Positions 17,543 to 26,200 of a stretch of 64,000 nucleotides of DNA are shown piece after piece. Source of the DNA: Arcicella aquatica (GTDB lineage Bacteria > Bacteroidota > Bacteroidia > Cytophagales > Spirosomataceae); contig NZ_JAYFUL010000007.1 in assembly GCF_034928825.1 (NCBI RefSeq), positions 1 to 64,000 on the forward strand. The letters are read 5' to 3'. Numbering within the stretch: the stretch's first letter is position 1; the number at the start of each line of letters is the position of its first letter. The notes under the pieces were generated by a model. That model searched no databases. It was not told where the DNA came from and saw nothing but the letters and a program-made list of their open reading frames with translations. A program made the position numbers and the translations under genes.

Positions 17543-19153
17543 ATGATAAGCAATATAAAATCATTCATGCTCATCTTAATGGCTACAGCCATAAGTTTTA
17601 GTGCATGTAAACAAATTGAATACGCTTTTGGAGACATCGTTGCCCCTTCAAACTTAGCACTTAATACAACCATTCAAGGAGTGGATGCGAATAACCCCTT
17701 CGGCAATGGTAGCGGTGATGTTATTATCACTACCGTTGCAGATAAGGCTTTGACCTATAAAATAGATTTTGGAGATGGCAATATCCAAGTTGTTCCATCA
17801 GGAAAAATTACTTATAAGTACAGTAATCCAGGTACAAAAGACTACACTATTACTGTCAGTGCAGTAGGTACAGGTGGTGCAACTTCAACACTGAGCAAAA
17901 AAATAAAGGTATTTGTAACATTTGCCATTCCTACTGATATCCTTTCGGCATTAACAAACAATGCCTCTAAAGTTTGGGTAACTGACAAAGATGCACCCGG
18001 ACACGTAGGCGTTGGCCCAGTTGATGCTTTCTCACCGATTTGGTATGCAGCCGACCCTAACACACGCCCTGCATGCTTGTACGATGATGAGATTACATTC
18101 ACAAAAGATGCCAATAATAATGTAGCGATAACAGTTGATAACAAAGGACAGTCTTCTTTAATTGGAGCAGCTACAAGCTATTATGGTTTGTCGGGTGGAG
18201 ATGGCTGTTATGACATCAATACAACAGGTGCTAAAAACCTTCTTTTTATGGGTGCTACCTCAAATTCAACCTCGGCAAATTCTACTCGAATTCAGTTTGT
18301 TGTTCCGGGTAATGGTATCGTAAATTTTGCTACTGGGGGTAATACTTATGAAATATTGGCCATTTCTACTAACAGTATCAGCTTAAGAAGTATCGGTGCT
18401 GATGGAAATGCTTGGTTTATGAAATTAAAACCAAAACAAAGCGAAGAACCTGTAGTAGAGAAGAAATTATTCTGGGCTGAAGAATTTGATAAAGACGGAG
18501 CACCGAACCCTGCCGTTTGGGGCTATGATATAGGCAATGGTGATAATGGTTGGGGAAATTCAGAAAAAGAGTTTTATACTAATCGACCAGAAAACATCAT
18601 TATTAAAGATGGTATCTTAAAAATTACTGTCCAAAAAGAAAGTTATAGTGGTTTTAATTATACCTCAAGCAGAATACAATCCATGAATAAATTCTCATTT
18701 ACTTATGGTAGAGTAGATATTAGAGCTAAATTACCAAGTGGTGGTGGTACTTGGCCAGCACTATGGATGTTGGGTAGCAATATCCAAACAGTTGGTTGGC
18801 CAGCATGTGGTGAGATTGATATTATGGAAAACAAAGGCAATGAGCCTAACAAGATTTATGGTACCATGCACCATCCTAATCATTCAGGTGGTAATGGTGA
18901 TAGTGGAAGTACCACCATTACCAATCCATCTACCGAATTTCATATATATTCAGTAGATTGGTCAGCTACTACCATAAAAATGTATGTTGATAATAAACTT
19001 TATTACACTTTCAATAACAATAGTAGCCTGCCATTTAACAAAGACTTCTTTTTTATCTTAAACGTGGCTATGGGTGGCAATTTTGGTGGAGCAATTGACC
19101 CTAACTTTGTTTCTTCAAGTATGGAAGTAGATTATATTAGGGTTTACAAATAA
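17543..19153 (+). CDS. GH16 laminarinase-type beta-glucanase, lipoprotein with PKD domain
   Basis: 536 residues from the ATG at 17543; the longer frame would overlap the preceding gene and bury the leader. Lipobox ISFSAC, a PKD domain (about 30-120, YKIDFGDGN), an unrecognised domain of about 150 residues with SKVWVTDKDAPGHVGVGP, and a GH16 domain (about 310-536). The catalytic signature GEIDIMEN places nucleophile E424, D426 and acid/base E429, the beta-bulge type of laminarinases and lichenases. WPALWML and the C-terminal VDYIRVYK are also typical. It probably cuts beta-1,3- or mixed-linkage glucan at the cell surface for SusC/SusD. Confidence 0.92.
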   Translation: MISNIKSFMLILMATAISFSACKQIEYAFGDIVAPSNLALNTTIQGVDANNPFGNGSGDVIITTVADKALTYKIDFGDGNIQVVPSGKITYKYSNPGTKDYTITVSAVGTGGATSTLSKKIKVFVTFAIPTDILSALTNNASKVWVTDKDAPGHVGVGPVDAFSPIWYAADPNTRPACLYDDEITFTKDANNNVAITVDNKGQSSLIGAATSYYGLSGGDGCYDINTTGAKNLLFMGATSNSTSANSTRIQFVVPGNGIVNFATGGNTYEILAISTNSISLRSIGADGNAWFMKLKPKQSEEPVVEKKLFWAEEFDKDGAPNPAVWGYDIGNGDNGWGNSEKEFYTNRPENIIIKDGILKITVQKESYSGFNYTSSRIQSMNKFSFTYGRVDIRAKLPSGGGTWPALWMLGSNIQTVGWPACGEIDIMENKGNEPNKIYGTMHHPNHSGGNGDSGSTTITNPSTEFHIYSVDWSATTIKMYVDNKLYYTFNNNSSLPFNKDFFFILNVAMGGNFGGAIDPNFVSSSMEVDYIRVYK

Positions 19154-19160
19154 GTGGTTT

Positions 19161-19200
19161 TACCCCAAAGGATAGTTCTAAAAGCCTGTCCTTTGGGGTA
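19161..19200 (+). terminator. Stem-loop after the GH16 gene
   Basis: A perfect 12-bp inverted repeat (TACCCCAAAGGA/TCCTTTGGGGTA) with a 16-base loop, 7 bp after the stop of the GH16 gene. The T-run is poor (TCATTC follows), so it may end transcription or protect the 3' end of the locus mRNA. Confidence 0.6.
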
Positions 19201-19250
19201 TCATTCAAAATATTATTTCAAATCAAGTACAAAAAAACATTGAATATTTT

Positions 19251-19295
19251 TTTGTATCCCTTTGAAAAACATTACTTTTGTAATCATCAGATGAT
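19251..19295 (+). promoter_or_regulatory. Bacteroidota-type promoter and operator of the FadR-type gene
   Basis: TTTG at 19251-19254 and TACTTTTG at 19273-19280 match the -33 TTTG and -7 TAnnTTTG elements, 18 bp apart. Directly downstream at 19283-19295 is the palindrome ATCATCAGATGAT, where a bound repressor would block the start of transcription. A near copy (TCATCTGATGA, both followed by TATGATG) precedes the MFS gene at 20006, so the regulator next to it is the likely ligand for both sites. Confidence 0.65.
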
Positions 19296-19310
19296 ATGAT
19301 GTAAAACCGC

Positions 19311-19964
19311 ATGAGCTTAATCAATAAAAAAACATTAGCAGAAGAAGTAGCAGACAGGCTAATTGAGCAAATTTTTTTGGGTAATTATAAAATTGGAGAT
19401 AAACTCCCGATTGAGTCCGAATTAATGAAAATCTTTGGTGTCGGGCGTTCTAGCGTTCGTGAAGCTATTAAAATTTTATCTATCCAAGGCCTATTAGCTG
19501 TTCAGCAGGGCGTTGGCACTTTTGTGGCATCTAATAAAATTCAAGAATCGCTCAATGACCAAATGGGTCGTGCAGAAATAGCTGATGTAATTGAGGTACG
19601 CTCTTTATTAGAAGTAAAGATTGCAGAAAAGGCGGCCTTGAATCGTACGGCTACTCAGTTAAAAACAAGTAAGCAATGGTTGAGTCTTAGAAAAAAGTTT
19701 GCAGCAGAAAATGATGTTCAAAATTGCATTCATGCAGATGTAAATTTTCATATTTCTATCGCTGAGGCTTGTGGGAATCCAATTCTAACGGAGATTTATA
19801 AAACAGCGAGTATTCAAGTGACGAAATCGTTTGTAAGTAGCAATCTGAATACCGATAGTTTCAAAGAATCACATTCATTACACGAAGACTTATTACAGTG
19901 GATTGAACTCCAAAATCCAGAAAAAGCGGCCTCCGCTGCCAACAGTATTGTATCAAGATTATGA
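19311..19964 (+). CDS. FadR/GntR family transcriptional regulator (FCD domain)
   Basis: 217 residues. The winged helix comes first (about 1-75: AEEVADRLIEQIFLGNYKIG, LPIESELMKIFGVGRSSVRE, IQGLLAVQQGVGTFV) and then an all-alpha FCD ligand domain (about 85-215) with metal-ligand candidates D144, H148 and H193 (DVNFHISIAEACGNP, SLHEDLL). FCD regulators sense small organic acids or sugar derivatives. It is somewhat shorter than the usual 230-240 residues at the C-terminus. Palindromes at 19283 and 20006 suggest that it represses itself and the MFS gene 53 bp downstream. Confidence 0.9.
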   Translation: MSLINKKTLAEEVADRLIEQIFLGNYKIGDKLPIESELMKIFGVGRSSVREAIKILSIQGLLAVQQGVGTFVASNKIQESLNDQMGRAEIADVIEVRSLLEVKIAEKAALNRTATQLKTSKQWLSLRKKFAAENDVQNCIHADVNFHISIAEACGNPILTEIYKTASIQVTKSFVSSNLNTDSFKESHSLHEDLLQWIELQNPEKAASAANSIVSRL

Positions 19965-20005
19965 TTTACACCTTTATAAATAATTGACTTAGATTTTATT
20001 CAAAT

Positions 20006-20016
20006 TCATCTGATGA
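20006..20016 (+). promoter_or_regulatory. Second operator-like palindrome, in front of the MFS gene
   Basis: TCATCTGATGA, followed by TATGATG, is an imperfect copy of the site at 19283-19295. It touches the first ATG (20018) of the MFS frame, which makes the ATG at 20042 a reasonable alternative start with the site in the untranslated leader. Confidence 0.55.
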
Positions 20017-20017
20017 T

Positions 20018-21256
20018 ATGATGAAACAAACTTTAATACCGATGAATAATACGTTAACAAAAACAGCCTCTCCTGCCACCAAACAAATCGTTTATCAGAT
20101 TTTGTTTGCCATCAGCTTTACTCATTTTTTAAATGACCTTATTCAATCAACCATTCCTTCGTTATATCCTATTTTAAAGGGAGAATTCAAACTTACGTTT
20201 GCTCAGATAGGCGTTATTACATTGGTTTTTCAGCTTACGGCTTCTATCCTACAACCTTTTGTAGGAATTTATACAGACAAAAAACCTAATCCAAAATCAT
20301 TGGCCATAGGCATGACGCTTTCCTTAATAGGTTTGGTTTGTCTGGCTTTTGCCAACCATTATTATTTAATACTAATATCGGTTAGTTTTATTGGTATGGG
20401 GTCATCTGTTTTTCACCCTGAGGCTTCGCGTGTGGCACAATTGGCTTCGGGTGGTCAGAAAGGATTGGCACAATCTATTTTCCAAGTTGGTGGTAATGCT
20501 GGTAGTGCGGTAGGACCATTATTAGTAGCTTTAATTATTCTCCCGTTAGGGCAAAACTATGTTAGTCTTTTTGCCATTGCAGCCTTTATCGGGATTCTTG
20601 TATTGTTACGTATCGGGAAATGGTATGGAGAGAAAATTGCTGCCAGAAAAACAATTGCTAAGGATAATTCATCGGTAATAGTGTCAGAATTACCTCGTAA
20701 AAAAGTAATATTTTCTATCGTTGTTTTATTGGCACTGGTATTTTCTAAATATATCTATTTAGCATCAATGACCAATTATTTTACCTTCTTCTTGATAGAT
20801 AAATTCCATATCTCTGTAAAAGAGTCTCAATTATATCTTTTTATGTTTCTTGGTGCTGTTGCCATTGGAACAGTATTAGGTGGCGGATTGGGTGACCGTT
20901 ATGGTAGAAAGAAAATCATCTGGGTCTCTATATTAGGTGCCGCTCCGTTTACACTTTTCTTACCATATTTATCGTTGTTCTGGACGATTGCTTTTGCAGT
21001 AATCATCGGGCTAATCATTGCCTCTGCTTTTACAGCAATCTTAGTATATGCTACCGACTTGATGCCTGATAAAATTGGTTTGGTAGCGGGACTATTCTTT
21101 GGGTTTTCTTTTGGTATGGGCGGAATTGGCTCTGCTGTATTAGGTGCTTTAGCAGACTCTACGAGTATTGCTTATATCTTTAAAATATGTGCATTTTTGC
21201 CATTAATAGGCATTATTACAAGTTTATTACCTAACCAAAAACCACGTGTAAAATAA
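20018..21256 (+). CDS. MFS transporter of the fosmidomycin-resistance (Fsr) type
   Basis: 412 residues with about 12 transmembrane helices. The opening (FAISFTHFLNDLIQSTIPSL) and the block around helix 4 (GMGSSVFHPEASRVA, then SIFQVGGNAGSAVGPLL) are the hallmarks of the Fsr group of MFS proteins. Motif A between helices 8 and 9 is intact (GGLGDRYGRKKI). The natural substrate is unknown; fosmidomycin export is only the name-giving case. It may start at 20042 because an operator-like palindrome abuts the first ATG. Co-regulation with the FadR-type gene upstream suggests transport of the ligand that this regulator senses. Confidence 0.88.
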   Translation: MMKQTLIPMNNTLTKTASPATKQIVYQILFAISFTHFLNDLIQSTIPSLYPILKGEFKLTFAQIGVITLVFQLTASILQPFVGIYTDKKPNPKSLAIGMTLSLIGLVCLAFANHYYLILISVSFIGMGSSVFHPEASRVAQLASGGQKGLAQSIFQVGGNAGSAVGPLLVALIILPLGQNYVSLFAIAAFIGILVLLRIGKWYGEKIAARKTIAKDNSSVIVSELPRKKVIFSIVVLLALVFSKYIYLASMTNYFTFFLIDKFHISVKESQLYLFMFLGAVAIGTVLGGGLGDRYGRKKIIWVSILGAAPFTLFLPYLSLFWTIAFAVIIGLIIASAFTAILVYATDLMPDKIGLVAGLFFGFSFGMGGIGSAVLGALADSTSIAYIFKICAFLPLIGIITSLLPNQKPRVK

Positions 21257-21268
21257 GGCAATCAGACA

Positions 21269-21336
21269 GTAGGAATTCATTGTTCATCAATCATAAAAAA
21301 AGCGGTCAAAATTAGTTTTTCGACCACTTTTTTATG
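21269..21336. repeat. Intergenic repeat with terminator hairpin, copy of part of the 51-kb element
   Basis: It lies between convergent genes (stops at 21256 and 21378). The inner hairpin (CATAAAAAAAGCGGTC to GACCACTTTTTTATG, 21292-21336) has A/T runs on both sides and can stop transcripts from either strand. The whole stretch, including CAGTAGGAATTC and TGTTCATCAATCA, reappears in reverse orientation at 51262-51332, so it is a dispersed repeat. Confidence 0.75.
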
Positions 21337-21377
21337 ATTTTAATATTCAGTTTAATCCATCTCTAATTATTCAACCC

Positions 21378-23078
21378 TTACCTTAATTTCTTATAAAAAC
21401 TATCAAAGGTATTGTTGGTAATACTCCAGTCTGGGGCTTTAATTTTCCCCCATACCTTGGGGTTATCGTACAAATTAAAGTAACTCATCCCAAATACTTG
21501 CTTGTTGGCATTAATGGTTTCAGCTGCTTCATTCATCCAATCGGTTTGGAAATCTTCGGGGCCTTTTACGCCAAATTCTGTGATAAAGATAGGCTTATTC
21601 AAAAATCGCATTCTATAGTTTTTGCGGTTGAAAATAGCCTCAAAACGTTCTTGCTTGTTATGGTCGGTGATATTCTTATCGGGTAAACCATAAATGGCAA
21701 AACTAATATAGTCAACCACATCATTACCCGGCCACCAATCTGCCGAGCCCCTATCCCCTGCTGGCCCCCACACTTTGCGAATGTTTTTAGCAGGTTTTTT
21801 ATTAAACAACATAAAGTATCGGTAAGCATTAATATATTCTACTGGCTTTTGGGATTGCCATAAATAGCGGTGAATAGGTATTTCCATCTCGTGTAGCCAA
21901 CGCAAATAAACCGTTTGCTCTGCCTTAGTAATGATAGCATAAAGCTTTGCTATTTCTTTATCATAACGCCCATTGGTTATGCTGGTCAGTACCTTGTTAT
22001 CAACCATGCCCGTGGTATCTCGCCAAGGCTCCATCGTCACTATTACATCATGATGCCTCGCTAATACTTGCTTGAACTCAATTTCAAATTTACCCGATTG
22101 TAGGTCGCCTAAATCCACAAAAAGATGTTCTGCCTTAATGCTGGTATCGGTCAGTAAGCGTTCTTTAGGGTCGTAAATACCTAGCAGGGGTTTACCCATT
22201 CTCAGAGGTTTATTGCCCCAAATCTCAAAATTATCGGTTGAATACACTGTGTTTTTATACTTTTCGATGTTGGCGGCAGCTTGGCTTATCCATGTTTGAT
22301 GAAAGTTCGCTTTGTTGATTTTATCAGAACCCAATATCAAAACAGGCTTATTAATAAACCTCATACGGTGCATTTTTTGGGTCATCGTATCGTATCCATT
22401 GAATGCTATGGTATCGGCAGTGTAGCTTTTATAGCTATCATCTAAAGTCAGGCTTACAAAATCTACGTTGGGGTCTCCTACCCAATACTCAGTATCACCT
22501 GGATAGCCCGATGGTCCCCATACAATTTTTACGTTAGGAGCGTAGCGTTTAATCTGCTTGGCAAAGTAATTAAAAGCATTAATATAGGCCTCTGGCGATT
22601 GAAACTGCCAAGGGTATTGATACACTGGCAACTCCATATTGGGGTTCCAGCGGATGAATATTAATTGCTGATACTTTGATAAGACATGACCAAGCTTTTC
22701 AATTTTATCATCATACTTGCCTCCGATTGTTTCGTCTATTACATTATCGTTAACGGTGGTAGTAATGCTATTTTTTGACCATGTTTCTATCGTTAACAAA
22801 AGGGGGTTGCCTTTGTTCAATTGAAGTTCCAGTGCATTGGCATCAAACCATACAGCAGAATTCTTCCAAGTTATGGTATAATGTTCAATGTTGTCAGCAT
22901 TCAACATGCCTGCTTGGTGAAACCTGTCATAAACCCCCAATATGGGTTCGTGATGCCTATCGCTTAGTTCATCAATCAATATTGCCTTTAAATAAGGTTT
23001 GGCAAATATAAACCCCACAAAAAACAATAGGACAATGAGTATAGTACTATATAAATATTGGGTTCTCTTTTTAATCAC
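21378..23078 (-). CDS. Membrane-anchored protein with two GH26-like domains, first one inactive-looking
   Basis: 567 residues from a GTG at 23078. The open frame extends to a TTG at 23141, but no ATG is available and the GTG gives a clean Lys-Lys-Arg plus one TM anchor (about 10-28). Two GH26-like barrels follow. The second has both catalytic acids: H396-E397 in RWLHEMEIP and E501 in IFITEFGVKG. In the first the matching positions read RWNPNMELP (N147 for the acid/base) and VLILGSDK (G250 for the nucleophile), so it is probably a non-catalytic binding domain. GH26 enzymes cut beta-mannan, mixed-linkage glucan or beta-1,3-xylan. It probably acts with the GT2 synthase encoded upstream at 23229-27029. 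Confidence 0.75.
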   Translation of the reverse strand: MIKKRTQYLYSTILIVLLFFVGFIFAKPYLKAILIDELSDRHHEPILGVYDRFHQAGMLNADNIEHYTITWKNSAVWFDANALELQLNKGNPLLLTIETWSKNSITTTVNDNVIDETIGGKYDDKIEKLGHVLSKYQQLIFIRWNPNMELPVYQYPWQFQSPEAYINAFNYFAKQIKRYAPNVKIVWGPSGYPGDTEYWVGDPNVDFVSLTLDDSYKSYTADTIAFNGYDTMTQKMHRMRFINKPVLILGSDKINKANFHQTWISQAAANIEKYKNTVYSTDNFEIWGNKPLRMGKPLLGIYDPKERLLTDTSIKAEHLFVDLGDLQSGKFEIEFKQVLARHHDVIVTMEPWRDTTGMVDNKVLTSITNGRYDKEIAKLYAIITKAEQTVYLRWLHEMEIPIHRYLWQSQKPVEYINAYRYFMLFNKKPAKNIRKVWGPAGDRGSADWWPGNDVVDYISFAIYGLPDKNITDHNKQERFEAIFNRKNYRMRFLNKPIFITEFGVKGPEDFQTDWMNEAAETINANKQVFGMSYFNLYDNPKVWGKIKAPDWSITNNTFDSFYKKLR

Positions 23079-23190
23079 AGCTATATTTATTGAGTGAATG
23101 AGTGATTTAGTGATTAGTCCACCGTCTCGGTAGCATTTCAAATTACTAGTTATTAATTGTTTACGATTTTAACTTTCTAAAAACTTAGGG

Positions 23191-23213
23191 CAACCTATTT
23201 TAGGCAAGCACAA
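23191..23213. repeat. Solo IS-end-like sequence
   Basis: 23 bp identical to 122-144, the presumed terminal repeat of the IS fragment at the left edge (core CCTATTTTAGGCAAGC). Here no transposase is attached. The following CTCACAACTCATCAC block also recurs beside the first copy (159-173). It may be a scar of an excised or recombined IS, located between two genes of the glycan cluster. Confidence 0.5.
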
Positions 23214-23228
23214 AGCACAACTCATCAC

Positions 23229-26200
23229 TCACAACTCATCACGATACATAGGAAGATTCAATACAGATTGTGTAGTGGTGATATTATTTTTGTTAAAGCC
23301 CGTTAGATACAACCTATACGAAGAAACATCTTCTGGAATGATAACATTGATGGATGTTCCCTCGCCTAACTTTTTAATGGAGATAGCTTCCCCCAAACTA
23401 TTGTTTTTAACTAAGTACCACCTAAATTTCATCCCCGAATTATTGTTTTCGGCTATTTGCCAAGTACTATCTTTTAAAAACAAAGCATAGTATGGCAAAG
23501 AATGGTTAGGCACGGTAGTCATGGCAGGACGCAAAATTTTGATTGGGGGCAAATTGTTTGGGCTAATGTTGCCATGCCATCTTTTAGCTAATTCATAAAG
23601 CTCTGGTTTGTTTTCACCTTCTACATCCCTTAACCCACTAAAGTTTACAGAGGTAGCATTCTGATGATCTTGCCATTTTTGGATGAACCCTCCGACATGA
23701 TTATTCTTGGGTAAACGCAGGTAAGCTTTGATATGAATATTACTGTAAAAATAAGGAACTTTTAAGTTATTTATAAGCTTTATATCAGGTGATTTGTCTG
23801 GAATTATCAGTCCATAGGTATCTATTTCAGGCACATAATAATGTAACATTCCTATTACTTCTTCAAGGTTTTTTGCTATTAAAATATCTATCGAAATTAA
23901 TCTCTGCCCATCAATGGCTTTGATTTTTGTAACCAAACTCCTTAACCATTTAAAATAGGCTTGCTGTTGATAAAACAATGCTGGTTTATAATAAGCTTTG
24001 TCTAGATTTTGGAGGGTAGTATTGCCTATATGCCAAGCCTTTATGGTTGCATTATTTCGATTTTGTGTTACAAAGGTTAATATCGAATTTGTAAGCGATT
24101 CTAACTGTTTATTATCACTGCTAAAATTTATACTATCAGGTATCCAAAATCCGTAGGTAATTTTTAAGTCATATTGTGCTGCTACTTCAAATGTTATTCT
24201 ATCATAAACATTTGGTCCAAAACACTTGATTGTATTGATGCCACTTTGTTTTATATCACCAAAGTCTTTTATAATCGTTTTCTTGGTTAGTGGGGTAATA
24301 TTTTTGTACCAATTTTGGGCTTTGGTATAATTAACCCCCTGTAGATTCAAAAACATTTTACTGCTGTCTATTTTAGTAATGTTTTCAACTTTGGAGTGGT
24401 ATATAGTATCTGTATTAATTATTTCTATAGGTTTGTGGTACTGTTTGATCACTGCCGAAATATTTGATGGGTTACGGATTGTCCAATCTAATTTACCCAT
24501 ACTGCCGTCGGGCATATTCTCATCCAAGGCCGAATTAAAAAGCACAAAAGCTTTCACCTCTGGGAAACTCTTTTTAATATCTTTAATGCCTTCGTTCAAC
24601 CATTTGTCTTGATGCTTATCTTTTTTAAGGCTACCCATTTCGGCAATCATAATCGGAATATCTGTTTTAAAAATTCGATTTTGATGATAAGGGCGATATA
24701 GTTGCTCGAAAGAATATGATTTTTTGTCATCATTATGCTCAGCAAAGTTTAGCCCTGTTACGCCTATCCAATCTACATTTTCTTTGCCCGGGAAATATTC
24801 ATTTACCGCCGAGGGTTTCCATGGATTCCATACCCAAACTACATTATATACATTGTTTTTGATAAATGCTTTACGCAAATACCTCCAAGCGGCTTTAAAT
24901 TCTAAGGGGGTATTATTCCCCGTTTTCGACCAAGGATAAAATGGGTTATCGACTTCATGGGCAAACCGCAAGAACACCGGTCGATTCAGGGCTTTGATAT
25001 CTAAAGCAAAACGCTTGATATAATCATCATATTTTCCATGGGTGATATTCACAAAAACCTTTGTATCATTAAAGGTTTTTGCTTTTGTAGAAGCAAGTGA
25101 ATCCTCAAAAAGTATTTGCCAGGGTTCCCAAGTAATCATTGGGATGGAGTTGTTTTGATAGACAGCCTCTAAGGTTGAAGTAGGGATAAAACACCTTTTG
25201 GCATTGCCCCATGAAATATAGAATGATACAATATCAACATGATATTTAGCTTCTGCTTGAAAAGCCTTCACAAGTGCCATTGAAGATAATCCCTCTGAAC
25301 TTTGTGGAGTAAAAATTCCTGTTAAAAAAATATCTTTCTTGTTGGACATTTGTTGCTGAATATTTTCACCAAAAGGATTGAATTGCTTAAAATAAAAACA
25401 ACTGAAAATACCCATCATCAAGATTATTAATCCATAGTTATTAATTCGCTTATAAATCCTACGCCTGAATACCCAAAATATAGATTTCACCTCTGCCACA
25501 GTATTCAGTAGATAATCAATACTTGGATGAGACTTTCTGTACTTCCTTATTTTTAGCTGTTCGCTAGCCAACAGAACGAAAGATAGAGAAATACAATTGA
25601 TGCAAGCAATGCCTACCATCATAAAAGTAAAGGGATTCCAATCATAATATAAGCCATAAGCTATTGCCGTTAACGACAAGATTAAGACAAAAATATTAGG
25701 AAGGTTGATGATTAGGTTCTTTTCGTTGATAGCTTCTTTGGGGGTAGGAATATAGGGTACTTTTTTTCTGATGATTGTATAAAATATCCCAACTATAAAT
25801 ACCCACCAAGTACCTATAAGTAATAGCCCGCCGACAATATGAAAACCCCGCTCTTTATCTTCCATTACCCATTGCTGTACATAGTGCCTGATGACGACGG
25901 TAGAAATTACAAAAGGAAGGGAGTCAAATAAAAATGTTCCTAAATCAAGCTGAAGTGGATATGTATCTCCAAACAGCGATATAATGGGTATTGAAAAATT
26001 GAGAAAATAGACAATACCTGATAAATAATGAAATGGCAGAATACCATAATGTAATTTCTGACGCCAAGTGAATTTTGAAAAAAGGCTGATGTATGAGGTA
26101 ACCAATAATTCAAAGACCCCTCTCGACCATTTTAATTGTTGTTTGTAATAGGCCGACAATGTAGCTGGCACAAGCCCTCTGGCTAATATGGCAGGCACAT

